From positions 2,604,001-2,668,000 of the forward strand of contig NC_088938.1 in assembly GCF_033473495.1 (NCBI RefSeq): a DNA stretch of 64,000 nucleotides, given 5' to 3'. How positions within the stretch are numbered: the first letter of the stretch is position 1; each line of letters begins with the position of its first letter. Source of the stretch: Cercospora beticola (taxonomy: Eukaryota; Ascomycota; Dothideomycetes; Mycosphaerellales; Mycosphaerellaceae). The notes beneath the pieces are model-generated. The model had not been told where the DNA came from. It saw only the letters and a list, made by a program, of their open reading frames with translations, and did not search any database. Shown here one piece after another: positions 1-9,986 of the stretch. The position numbers and the translations under genes were made by a program.

Positions 1-118
1 GAGGGTACGTTCGTTCTTGTCATTCCAATTATACTTGCAGGTGTAATACAAGATTGGCCTGCGCCTATCTACAATTCGAGATCGTTGGGAAAATCAGAGT
101 CGCGAGAAGAGCAAATAG

Positions 119-676
119 CTGACGTGCCCAGGATATACCGTGCAGCTAGAAAATCATCAATACGTCCACTCCGTCGAATCTGTCCCGGTCAACGAGCGCT
201 TGGCGAACCCAGACTACATTCCGACCTGCTTCACCGACATCCACGCGGATCTCGTATGCTTTCATTGCGGCCACGACCCTACACAAATCGACATTGACCT
301 CGACATGCCGCTCTCATCTGCACCAACAACTCCACCACAACACTTATGCAGCCCATCACCCTCACAACAGCGATCTCCTCCGTCGTTACCAACAGCAAGA
401 CCCAAGGTGCGCATACCACCTGCGCCCGCATCGACACCTAGACAAATCTCTCGTGCTGCAACATGCGAATGGTGCAATAAGACCTTTTCCCGGCCTGGAG
501 GCTTACCAAGACACCAATCTGCATCGTGTCCAAATCGGCCAATCGGTGTGAGGCGAAGTCTGTTCGTCTGTCTTGTGTGTCAGGAGACGAAGCCGAGGAA
601 AGATAAAATCCAATTGCATTGCCAAAAGAAACACGGGCAGCTAATTGGGAAGGAGACGTTCGTGGAGAAAATTTGA
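119..676 (+). CDS. C2H2 zinc-finger protein, 5' end incomplete
   Basis: The frame is open from base 119, just after an in-frame TAG, and has no convincing ATG before the conserved part. It therefore looks like the last exon of a gene whose start lies upstream, possibly outside the window; cag acceptors lie near 129 and 144. The protein has a Ser/Pro/Gln-rich middle and two C-terminal zinc-finger-like units. The first (CEWCNKTFSRPGGLPRH) has C-x2-C-x12-H with an imperfect last ligand. The second (FVCLVCQ to HCQKKH) has C-x2-C-x12-H-x4-H. An extra CFHC pair lies near residue 40. A nuclear DNA- or protein-binding role is family inference; no specific family was recognised. Confidence 0.6.
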   Translation: MTCPGYTVQLENHQYVHSVESVPVNERLANPDYIPTCFTDIHADLVCFHCGHDPTQIDIDLDMPLSSAPTTPPQHLCSPSPSQQRSPPSLPTARPKVRIPPAPASTPRQISRAATCEWCNKTFSRPGGLPRHQSASCPNRPIGVRRSLFVCLVCQETKPRKDKIQLHCQKKHGQLIGKETFVEKI

Positions 677-969
677 GGGCTTGAAAGGGTCTTTTGTATA
701 TTGTGTGGTTGGTGGATGTCGATACCCCTGTTGTATAGCTTTGCCTGAAATATCTGAAGAAGAATTTGATCACCTCGTAATTGAGCTGCGTTTCAATCCG
801 AATCACTTTCTCCGACAGCTATATTTGCTGAGAAACGATATGATTGCGTGCTCCAGTGGCGTGGCAAGTGCGACATCGAGTGAGAGTGGCAGCATGTGCA
901 TGGTCCTCTCCAAGTTGAGCCACACATGAGACTTTAGACTTTGGAGCACAGCCACGCATGCTCGATCGC

Positions 970-2090
970 TCAGTCCTCGTCTTCCTTCTTGATTTTGACT
1001 TCAGTCAAGTGCTTGTCTTCTTCTTCCACAGTCCTTCTGGGGTGTTCCCTCATCACAGTGACTCCAATCCAGTGCTTGTCTTCTTCTTTCACCGTGCCTC
1101 CTGTGTCATGAATGTCTTCTTGCTTAATTGTGACACAGTCACAGCCCTTATTTTCTTCCTCCAGAGTCTCTGCAGTCAAGTACTTGTCGTCCTGTTGCAG
1201 AGTGGTCCTGCGGGCGAATTTGTTCCGGTAGCAGTTCTCGCTTCCTGGCATGTGCTCATGGTACTTGCACTTCGCAGCGGCCAACGAAGCTGAGTCGGGG
1301 TCTTTCTCTTTCAGTTTCTTTTCGAAGTCTGCCAGGAAAGCGGGATGATCGTGCTTGTTGACAGCTCTAGTTGCTTTATGAGTTGTCATTCTGTGTACGA
1401 GAAGCGCGCGTGCCTTAGATCCAGGTGAAGTGAGGTTGTAGAGTATTTTTCGGAATCGCTGGTGGGGTAGCCAGTATCGGTCCTCCTCCGCATCGTAGCT
1501 GCTCCAATGAGTGATCATGGCATCTGTGATCGCGTCGTGGAAGTCGATGTCCAAGATTTTGGTTGCGAGGCGATAGGCCAGAATCAGTCTTGCGGTGACA
1601 CCATTCTTCGCGGGAGTTTCGTTGTCTTTGAGTCCGGCGTAGATTTTCCTGTCACGCAACCAATTTACGTAGAGGTTAAAGGTGGTGGCGCTGATGTCTG
1701 GAAGTTCTATAGGAACAGCGATCTCTGTCTTCGGGTTGGCAAAAATGGCTCTGAAATGTTCCGATGCTTGGCACAGTGTTTTCTTGTGGACAGAGAAAGA
1801 AGCACCACTTTGTCCGACTTTGACTTTGATGGGAGGTGCAGTGAGGCTAAGTATGTTAGCGGACATGTAGATTCTCGAGTGTCTCTCCAATTTGCTTACT
1901 CAGTAGCTTGAGAGGCAGACTGGAGAACTCCTCCAAACATGTTCGGGTCGTAGTGCATGTGATATGTCATGGTTAGTGGAGCGTGGTAGTCATCAAGTTT
2001 GTGAATGTAGGTTAGAAATATGGCGCAGGTTTTGCTGCGTTGACGAAGCTCTGTGAGCTGTGAGACAAGTTCAGTTGCGTTTGGTTTCAT
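970..2090 (-). CDS. BTB/POZ-domain protein with repeated acidic tail
   Basis: Two exons: 1900-2090 and 970-1846. The intron has donor GTAAGC, branch-like GCTAACA and acceptor CTTAG, and the phase is kept, giving 355 residues. After a short N-terminal segment comes a BTB fold (VKVGQSGASFSVHKKTLCQAS, then SEHFRAIFANP), typical of fungal BTB proteins that act as dimerisation or Cullin-3 adaptor modules. The C-terminal 80 residues are a degenerate repeat built on EEDKH, with three sites fitting the sumoylation consensus psi-K-x-E (IKQE, VKEE, IKKE). If the first exon is wrong, an ATG at 1890 would give a shorter protein. The substrate or partner is unknown. Confidence 0.7.
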
Positions 2091-2271
2091 CTTCAGTTCA
2101 CTTGGTGCAGTGCTGACTCAAACACTGCTACCGTATAGTGTACTCACATTCCGCCACAGCTGTGACAAATTGGTGTCATACGCAGTTTTGTGTGAACTGT
2201 CCTCGATATATGCTGTCTTCCCCATAGCCACGTTCATTCATCATGCTTTGTTCATTCTTTGTCTCTTGCAC

Positions 2272-2677
2272 TTATGCGTTGAACCCCAGCTTGCTCTTGA
2301 GCTCCTCCACAAACTCGACGTATTTCTTCTGCGCCTCCTCTGGCTGCGTTCCAGCTTCCACTTCCGCCTTCCAGGCGTTGTACTTGGCCTTGCCCTGAAC
2401 GAGAGAAGACATGTTAGCATATTCGTTCGGTATGTAAGGCGGGATCCATGCGTACAGTCATGTCGAACATGCCAGGTGCAGTGGCTTTGGAGAAGTCTTC
2501 ACCAGTACCAATCTTGTAGAGCGAGTATAGCTGCGCCGCCTGTCAGCTCAACGGTCGAAAATATGGTCTGCAAGATGTGTATTTTGTTACCTTCAGCAAC
2601 TGGTCGTTGGTTGGCTTGCTCTTGAGCTTCTTGCTCTCCTCGGCAGCCTTCTTGAATTCAGCGGATTGAGCGACCAT
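2272..2677 (-). CDS. Acyl-CoA-binding protein (ACBP)
   Basis: Three exons: 2591-2677, 2456-2530 and 2272-2394, all GT-AG and in phase, giving 94 residues, close to the usual 86-90 of cytosolic ACBP. The family signature is clear: LYSLYKIGTGEDFSKATAPG, then FDMTGKAKYNAWKA. The Tyr, Lys and Trp of the ligand pocket are in place. The protein binds long-chain acyl-CoA esters in the cytosol and passes them to lipid synthesis and remodelling. No signal peptide or extra domain is present. The start is the ATG of MVAQSAEFKKAAEES, which fits the family N-terminus. The longer open frame upstream is 5' untranslated sequence. Confidence 0.9.
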
Positions 2678-3088
2678 GTTGGCGGTGGTATGAGAAGTCG
2701 GGATGATGTTCTGGGATGTCCTCGTCGTCGTTGGGAAGATGTAGAAAGTAGTGAGTAAAGCTCCGGAACTTTGCTTGCTGCATCGTGTCCCGCCAAACAA
2801 CCCGCGACTTCCCAGCTCGGTACCCCGCTGAGGTCATGTGCCACGTGCACGAGGGAGCCTTGGCATAGACTACTCTCTTCTTGCTAATCCATCATTTCTC
2901 CATCATCGTGTAACATCCAAGACGAATCACTTTCCACATCTGGCCATCGTAGCACAAGATCACCTGAACCGATATCACCCGGGACCGGCCTTAGAACTGG
3001 TGTTTCTTCACGCGTGAAGCATGCCAACGCATAGCACATTAGGCCGCAGAGGCGAACATGCGGCTAGCTTTCCATTCGCAAAAGTACA

Positions 3089-5058
3089 ATGTCATCGATA
3101 TCGACCAGATTTTACCTGAGGTGGAAAGGCCCCAGAAACCATGCTCCTTTGGATGCCTCCAGGATCAGAATCCTGCGAAAAATAGCTTTTCATGCAATGC
3201 CATTGGAAGCGATTTCATGCACTGACAGCAGTAACTGGGATATGAATCTTGCATATGAAATACGCTCCGCCTCCGAGATCGACAGCTCGCTTCGACAGTT
3301 CTGCCAGGCGAGTTCTCTAGCCGAGGCGAGAGAGAGGGTCGTTGCAAACCAGGATGGCATCGAGCGTAGGTACAGAACTACATGATCATGTCTCAGGGCA
3401 TTATGACCTTGAAACGTCTGGACAAAGCGCGTGAATCCCCATCGAGCATCGCCGCTAAACTTCGTGAGAGGCTACTGACAACTGCTGCTCGAGATGGGCG
3501 CTTTGAATATCAAAGACCAGAACACCATCTTGTTAGCAAGCGAAGGGTACATTCAATCACCGACCGTTATGATATAACGCTGAGAAGTGAAAAGGCGGGC
3601 AAAACATCACATGCAGTATCGTACTCCAGACTCCCTACACATGAACAACAGCTGTTCCCCAAGATTTTTGCCTTTGATCCTCACGAGGAAACCGACATTG
3701 CGATATCACCCGCAGCGGAGTTCAACCTACGATGCGTGCTCCATCGGTCCAGGCCTCAGCACGCTAGTGGAAAAGCAGATCTGCTTCCGTTCGAGAATGC
3801 CAGTACAATGACTGCGCTCTGGGACGGGCTCGCTTTGCCGTCATCATATCTGCATTTGGCTAATGGCTATCTATCCACAGCACAGTCGCACGAAATCCAA
3901 GACGGCGATGAAGGTGCCACGGGGTTCGCACTCACAGTCTACTCCCTCAGTAAGCAAGGAGATTGGTCGATGGCGCTGTCCCACAACTCCCATACCAGGA
4001 GTACCTCGGTATTCTGGAGCCTGCAAGATGGAGTGGATGCTGACACATTAGTCAATGACCTTTGTGACTTCCAGGACTATGGCTGGCATCCAATGCTTTT
4101 ACCCTGCATCATGTTCGCGAGTGTGTTGCGTATGGCCACTGAACGACGGCAGTCTATCAAAGCGCGTTTGCAAACTTTGGAAAAGACTATGGCACGAATC
4201 AATACCTATTCAGCGGACTCCAACATCGCTGAAGTTTTTGAGCAACGTCATTTCTCGCAGGAACTCAAACAGCTGTTCGAGCTCCTTCAAAGCTGTCGAC
4301 ATGATCAGGGGAGTCGCGAAGGACGGTATGACTTCTGGCGAAGTTTTCATACAGTGATCAAGAATGGATTCGAATATGCGAAGCACTTCATGCAGGCACA
4401 AAGGGCACATGCTGCACGAGCACAGGATTACGAGTCTGCATTCGCGCAACACGAAGACCTCCAGGAGTGGTTCACACTTACGTGGATCCAGTTGGAAAGC
4501 ATCATGGCTCGCGACCAGGACCATAATACTCGAGTGGACAATGTTTCTGACATGGTTGGTCTCAATCTCTGGACAATCTGCCGCGTTCTGATCCATGAAC
4601 CTTCGAAATATGCTGAATGCATTAGTTGACAGAAAGTGTAGCTATACAATTTGGTCCAACAACGCGACATTCGCCTGCAATCGCGCATCGCACGAGCTTC
4701 GCAACGCGATAGTCAAGATATGAAGTTCATTGCTCTATTGGGCTCTGTGTTTCTGCCTGCGAGCTTGATTGCTGTGAGTGGACCTCATACGCGAAGCGGG
4801 AAGGCCTATGATGGCGATGCGGCCTACCTTTACACATGTGCTAATTCTCGAGCACAGACCATATTCAATGTCGCGGAATTCGTCTTTATCGAAGGCGCTG
4901 CGCTGTTCGGAGTCTATATAGGGATCACGATCCCTTTTGTTGCCGTCATGTTGATCTTGTGCACGACAAGAGAGGAACTGGGAAGCTGGTTTGGCAAAAG
5001 GATTCATCGGCGAGCGGGTGGGGCAAGCAATGAGAACGGAGAGAAAGGACACAGCTAA
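3089..5058 (+). CDS. CorA-like fungal membrane protein, possible frame break near its N-terminus
   Basis: The main part has exons 3382-4554, 4642-4773 and 4858-5058 (introns 87 and 84 nt; the second ends GTGCTAATTCTC...ACAG) and gives 501 residues from the ATG at 3382. The end is typical of the fungal CorA-like family: a coiled segment with LYNLVQQRD and SQDMKFIALLGSVFLP (first membrane helix), a short loop, then a second helix (ALFGVYIGITIPFVAV). The GMN motif of true CorA Mg2+ channels is absent, so transport is uncertain. An upstream frame (3089-3385) also looks coding and probably encodes the family's N-terminus. It ends in TGA overlapping the ATG at 3382 (ATGA), and I found no intron that joins the two in phase. 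Confidence 0.6.
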
Positions 5059-5357
5059 GTTTCCCACACGTTCACAGTCTGACACAAAACAAGGCAGGCT
5101 TTCTCACTATGGGCGTAATCCTTTCGAATAGATCGCTTTTGATAGGATAGGGCCAGCAACGAACATCTTGACAGCTCTTTTCACGATCTCTGGCTGCGCA
5201 AATGGACTGATTTCAGTGGCATCACGTGCAGAAAGATCTAGTCACATCTGGAGACACCATGACGACGGAGATCCACCGGCGAACACGCTGTCCAAGTGCT
5301 AACAACAGAGGAAGGGGGAAAGATCTGAAGTCGCCTCTCAGTTACGATTCACAGTAC

Positions 5358-7055
5358 TCAATGCAGTACTTCCCTCAGTCGAGTCATGGTACCCCGTAGA
5401 CCACTACTTCTAATTCGCATCGGGGGATTGACGAATGTCTCGACAGCTTCTGCCAAGAGCTCATCCATTGTCTCTGGCTTAGCCACTGGACGAATCTCGA
5501 TATCGATAAAATGGAACTTCTGGCCATTATGTACACGTTCTTCGGATCGGACATGCACGGAATGGAACTTGAGCTCTGCATGACTGCCCATGCGCCTCGG
5601 TGCAAACTTGGATTGCAATGTTTCCAGAGACTCGAGGGCGTCCCCTTCAAGCACGTCGAACGCGATTTCGACCTCGGATATCGAGCCTAATATAAGTATG
5701 AAGGACTCGTAGTCGTATTGACGCTGGAACAGAATCGCTGTCGTTATGGCGCCTGCCGATTTGTCAACCTTGTAAGCCAAAGGCACATCACTCCAAGGCT
5801 GGCGCGCCACTCGCGGGAAGTTCTTGGAGCGAGTGGCCTCTGGCAAGTGTGAACTCGCCACCATCCGGTAATCTGCGAGCTCAGATTTGTCGGTGTCGCA
5901 ACAAGATAATTTGCGGACCTGAAAGAAATGGTATGGGAAGATTCTTTGTGTGGTGGGATCGTGATGCTGGCGCACGTAGATGCTTTCAGGTTTTCCTAGT
6001 TCCGAGCAGGACGCCAGGATTCCGCTTTTGACTCTGGCGAAGAGATTGGAGCCGCCAGAAAGGCGTTTGAGGTACACGGCGAGCCAGTCATTGTAGCCTC
6101 TTCCTGGCACTGGGCATTGCAATGCGGCGAAATACATCCCGTCCTCCTTCTGCGTCAACGGGAGAGTCGCACGAAGGCCCCTTGCGGTCATTGCAAAGGG
6201 AATGTATTCTCCGAGTTGGCTATAAGGTATTGTTGAGCCGGTGTGTTTGAAGTCTCGGGGACTATTTGCTAACAGGCCGCAGCAGGTGTCTTCGGCGTTG
6301 TCGGGCTGAATCCATGCGAAGATGGACTGATCCTCGCTGATCTTCATGATCTCCTCTTGAAGTCTGAGGAACGATGTTCTTTCGCCTTCGCCGTACAGCA
6401 TCGGCATGTTAACGCCAAACAGACCCATCAGACAGTAAGCGATATCCTCTTCTCGAGTTGTCTGTCGGAGGGAGGCCCAGAACATTCGCGATGCGATGCT
6501 TGCATGATGGATAGGCCGAGCTCCTGCCAGATACTCAACGTCGATTCCGGAGATCTGAGAGACACGCGATCGGAGCTGCATTTTATTGCCCAGGAACTCC
6601 CAGTCGGCTGAGAAGAACTGAACATCATTCGGAGCGAGAAGTTCTTGGAGTGTCCAGCCGCGCCGCCACCATCTTGAGGCTTCGAAATCTTCGTCTAAGC
6701 TCGATACGTCGGCAAGGAAAGCGTAGCATATTTCTGCGTCTTGATAATATTTGTACATGGAATTGATGGCTTCGCTCAGCTCTACAGAGCTGGTCTTGTC
6801 AATACAACAGGTATCGATCCAAAGAAAGCCGTACCCATCGAGCACGGCGCGTTCCATAGCCGAGAGCACTTTTGGAAGAGCTTTTTTGTGTTCGTAAGTA
6901 CCGCTCCGTACGTCGCAGAACAGTACTTCATCGTCCGCATCGCTGAACCATGTGTGGGAAAGGATCGCATAGGGCGGAATGTCTTGGCCCCATTTCTCGA
7001 TCAGCTCGAGTTTCGCCTGACCTGGTCGATACGGCCCGGTTCTGAGCAGACGCAT
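5358..7055 (-). CDS. HET-domain protein (heterokaryon incompatibility type)
   Basis: Single exon, 565 residues from the ATG at 7055. The frame stays open to 7451, but the family N-terminus (MRLLRTGPYRPGQAKLELIE, then DIPPYAILSHTWF) fixes the start. HET motifs follow in order: the AILSHTW block, FLWIDTCCIDKTSSVELSEAI, MYKYYQDAEICYAFLADV, and RWWRRGWTLQELLAP, then a REEDIAYCLMGLFGVNMPML block. These proteins trigger programmed cell death in incompatible hyphal fusions; many copies have no known partner. No NACHT, WD or ankyrin repeats follow, so it is a HET-only protein with an uncharacterised C-terminal half. It is head-to-head with the first LITAF-like gene, 290 bp away. Confidence 0.88.
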   Translation of the reverse strand: MRLLRTGPYRPGQAKLELIEKWGQDIPPYAILSHTWFSDADDEVLFCDVRSGTYEHKKALPKVLSAMERAVLDGYGFLWIDTCCIDKTSSVELSEAINSMYKYYQDAEICYAFLADVSSLDEDFEASRWWRRGWTLQELLAPNDVQFFSADWEFLGNKMQLRSRVSQISGIDVEYLAGARPIHHASIASRMFWASLRQTTREEDIAYCLMGLFGVNMPMLYGEGERTSFLRLQEEIMKISEDQSIFAWIQPDNAEDTCCGLLANSPRDFKHTGSTIPYSQLGEYIPFAMTARGLRATLPLTQKEDGMYFAALQCPVPGRGYNDWLAVYLKRLSGGSNLFARVKSGILASCSELGKPESIYVRQHHDPTTQRIFPYHFFQVRKLSCCDTDKSELADYRMVASSHLPEATRSKNFPRVARQPWSDVPLAYKVDKSAGAITTAILFQRQYDYESFILILGSISEVEIAFDVLEGDALESLETLQSKFAPRRMGSHAELKFHSVHVRSEERVHNGQKFHFIDIEIRPVAKPETMDELLAEAVETFVNPPMRIRSSGLRGTMTRLREVLH

Positions 7056-7345
7056 TACTACGGCGAGGAGACGGCTTTGACATTTGCGAGCTGTCCAGGA
7101 GTGTCGATGGCTTAATGCCAAACAGCAGCGTGCTGCGCATTCGAGCATACCTCCAAGCGAGTGGGTCAAAATAGCTCTCAGACATTTGGAACCGAGTTGC
7201 GGCTGAGCCAACCGGTGAATGTCAACTGTTACACAAATGACCTCAGCCTCAATACTGGTCAATATGTTGTCGAGCCCCGCGACTTTGTCTGAGATGCTGG
7301 ACTCGCTTTCAAACGCTTTGTGGCCATTTCGCACCAAGTTGGACT

Positions 7346-7947
7346 TTGTGGTGGGAGTCAAAACCACTCGTATTTCGAGCTGATGGACGAGGTTCACGCC
7401 GCCTCCGATCTCGATGCACAACGAAGAAGCCCGAAGTTGCCCACATAGCATCCGAGGACCATGATTTCATACAGCGTGAGCCTCCGTACGTACTGCTGTT
7501 GACCACTTTGCCATGTTCGATAAACTAATGCTGTTAGTCTAGAATGCGATACCAGCCACTACAAGAACCGGTGCACGAGGCACCACCACTCTTTGTTACG
7601 CCCTTAAGCAAATTAGGAGACAAGCCAGCTCAAGTCGATTGTCCATACTGCGAGAAAGTCGTGCAAACCGAAATTCACAGGTCTGCTTCAAGCGATACTG
7701 GGTAAATATCCTGTCTTGCAAAGATATTCAGCAGCTGATGGAATCCAACAGTATGACCGAATGTCTTATCTGCCTTGTTTGCTGTCCGCTGTTGCTCTGC
7801 TATAGACCGGACGAAGACACCTCTCACCACTGTTCGGTTTGCAAGACGCGTTTGACGCACAGACCACATGGGGGCACTGTTGTAGTCGTTGCTGCAACGA
7901 AAGCTGAGCCCAATCAAGTCGCATCCAAGTACCAACAGAAAGCCTGA
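7346..7947 (+). CDS. LITAF-like zinc-ribbon membrane protein, tandem copy 1
   Basis: Exons 7346-7485, 7543-7701 and 7752-7947 give 164 residues; both introns are phase 2 GT-AG. The LITAF pattern is visible: a first CPYC knuckle (VDCPYCEKVVQTE), a hydrophobic stretch (LICLVCCPLLLCY), then HHCSVCKTRL as the second knuckle, followed by a short tail. In this family the two CxxC knuckles bind one zinc, and the hydrophobic part dips into endosomal or plasma membranes from the cytosolic side. It is the first of three neighbours with the same architecture and identical intron positions. The N-terminal 46 residues are poorly conserved, so the start codon is the weakest part of the model. Confidence 0.7.
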
Positions 7948-8102
7948 CGCGGTGCTGGAAGAAATTGAATCATGTTGTGACCATATATCGAAGCTTGCAC
8001 GTTCGCCTTGGATGCCTAAAGCATTACCGATCAGGTTGCAGCCTGTTCAGACGGATCAGTGCCTCGAGCTTGTAGAAAGCATCACGCAGTATCGTTACTA
8101 CT

Positions 8103-8702
8103 ATGGCTACGGCAAATAACTACGAGTCGCCTGGCAGGATCGACCCACTCGCTCCAACAAATCCCGAAGCTGCGCATCTCTCCTATGAGGAACATCACTT
8201 CTTTCAACATGGACCTCCGTACGTGTCTTGATCAGCCTAGACATGGTAACTCGACAAAGTAAACTGATGCATTAGCCTCAGAATGTAATACCTGCCCCCT
8301 CAATACCCAGGAACCGAGATCTCACCAGTCCTCGTCACACCCCTAAGCAAACTACACGAACAACCGACCCAAGTCGATTGCCCGTACTGCAAGAAAAGTG
8401 TAATGACTGAAACTCGCAAAACTGCATCGAACACTTCCGAGTATGTTCCTCTCCCACTCTCCTTTCAAGCGTGAACAACAGATCCGGCGACTGAATAATG
8501 CCTTCACAGATTCGCACAGTTCCTTCTATGTATAGTCTTTTGCCCTTTGGTGTTTTGCTACGAAGTTGATGATAGAATTGACCATCATTGCTCTGTTTGT
8601 AAGAAGAGATTGGCGTACAAACCGCGCGAGGGATCTACCGTGGTTGTTGCTCAGCCGAATGTTGAGGATAAGGTTCCGTCGAAGTATCAGCCTGCGGTGT
8701 GA
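8103..8702 (+). pseudogene. LITAF-like gene, tandem copy 2, with in-frame stop
   Basis: By analogy with its neighbours the exons are 8103-8218, 8282-8440 and 8510-8702, with the same two phase-2 introns; exon 2 is exactly as long as in copy 1 (159 nt). The domain is intact: VDCPYCKKSVMTE, FLLCIVFCPLVFCYEV, then HHCSVCKKRL and a C-terminus (SKYQPAV) like copy 1 (SKYQQKA). However, the second full codon of exon 2 is TAA (8286-8288), where copy 1 has CGA and copy 3 AAA. No alternative acceptor that skips it keeps the phase. It is either a pseudogene by one substitution or is expressed from an unseen downstream start. The preserved domain suggests recent inactivation. Confidence 0.6.
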
Positions 8703-9108
8703 TTTTGCTCTTGCTACGATATAGTAACGATCAATGAAACTAATGATAAAACACACAAGTACATATGGCTACATTAATGCTCAGGTTTTATGCTAGGGAT
8801 AAACCGATACCTTCTCGATCTACACAACAAACAATCTTCGACAATTCGATGCTTAATGGCCAGTGTTTGGATATGTATCCCGAATTACATAGCTCCGATT
8901 TCTGGTTCCAAGATGCAGCCAAGACGATCGGTGAAGTTCCAGTGTTCCACAGGTGAGCTCAGCCTCTAGCTTTTATCACTGCAGCTCCCTGTCAAAATAC
9001 ATGTAAGTCTGACGTGAAGAAGCAGACATCTGGACATTAGCCACCAGCGAACTTCAACTGACGCACATATCGAGGGCTAAAAACGTACCGCAAGATACAA
9101 GAGCTAGC
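8703..9108. other. Intergenic spacer between LITAF-like copies 2 and 3
   Basis: About 400 bp with no convincing coding sequence. An open frame of 63 codons on the plus strand (from 8765) shows no family features. Confidence 0.4.
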
Positions 9109-9683
9109 ATGGACACTGCAGAGATAGAGGAGGACAACACGAAAGACCCAGCACTCCAGCCTAGCACCAGGAGGAATTCTGAAGCTGGGCATCGCGTGTC
9201 GAACGAACACACCGATCCCATCCAGCGTGAACCTTCGTATGTATTACGTCCTCTCAAAGCGCCCTCCTCAATCGAGAAATTAATATGTTAACCCAGAATG
9301 AAATACGAGGCATCACACGAAGAACCAGACAAACCACACGACAAATCAAACCCAGCCTACTGTCCGCGCTGCAAAGAAATGGTGGCAACAGAACACAGCT
9401 GGGAAACCACACTCTTAGACCGGTAAGTCATCTGTCATTAATCCAGCAACGAAAAATTGCCTTGACGAGGTACTAACGATTCTAGAATAGCTGTGCAAGG
9501 TGTTACCTGTGCCTTGTCTGCCCAGCCATACTTATCTATTGGAAACCCCGCAGTGCTAGGGACCGCTGTGTGAATTGTAATAAATGGTTGAGACCCAGTG
9601 GAGAGAACGATGGAGCTGGAGTCGAGACTTCGACGGAAGCTAAGCCCCATGAAAATGTATCTCAGAATCAGCAGAAGACTTGA
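9109..9683 (+). CDS. LITAF-like zinc-ribbon membrane protein, tandem copy 3
   Basis: Exons 9109-9236, 9297-9422 and 9491-9683 give 148 residues. Both introns fall at the same places and phase as in copies 1 and 2; the second ends with TACTAAC shortly before its acceptor. It is the most divergent copy: AYCPRCKEMVATEHSW, then the hydrophobic CYLCLVCPAILIYW, then DRCVNCNKWL. The HxC of the second knuckle is RC here, so the usual His is lost while all four Cys remain. Exon 1 ends PIQREPS, matching FIQREPP of copy 1. This fits a triplication followed by divergence. Same membrane-associated role inferred. Confidence 0.65.
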
Positions 9684-9986
9684 TCGTGTTAGAAGAGGAC
9701 TTATTTTGAGGGTGTCGGCTCAGGACGCGCAGGGCCAGATAATTGCAGCGGAAGTCCTGGCTCTCTACTATTCGCATCCGGCAATCTCTGGTGACGAAAG
9801 TGATGATCATAGAGGCAAGACACATTCGTAGTGAAATTCATCCTCTGTGCTTGAGAACAAACAGTTGTGCTTTTCCTCCCAATTCGCGAGCAGCGACTTT
9901 CGCATTGCAATTTTGCGTCCGTCATTCATTCATTATGTACATTATTACACATTAGATTCATCTTCGTGGAACGACCTGTTCTGTTC

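Noticed and set aside
7056..7451. N-terminal extension of the HET protein (132 codons)
   Set aside because: Family alignment by motif begins at MRLLRTG; the extension overlaps the promoter of the divergent LITAF-like gene and has no family features.
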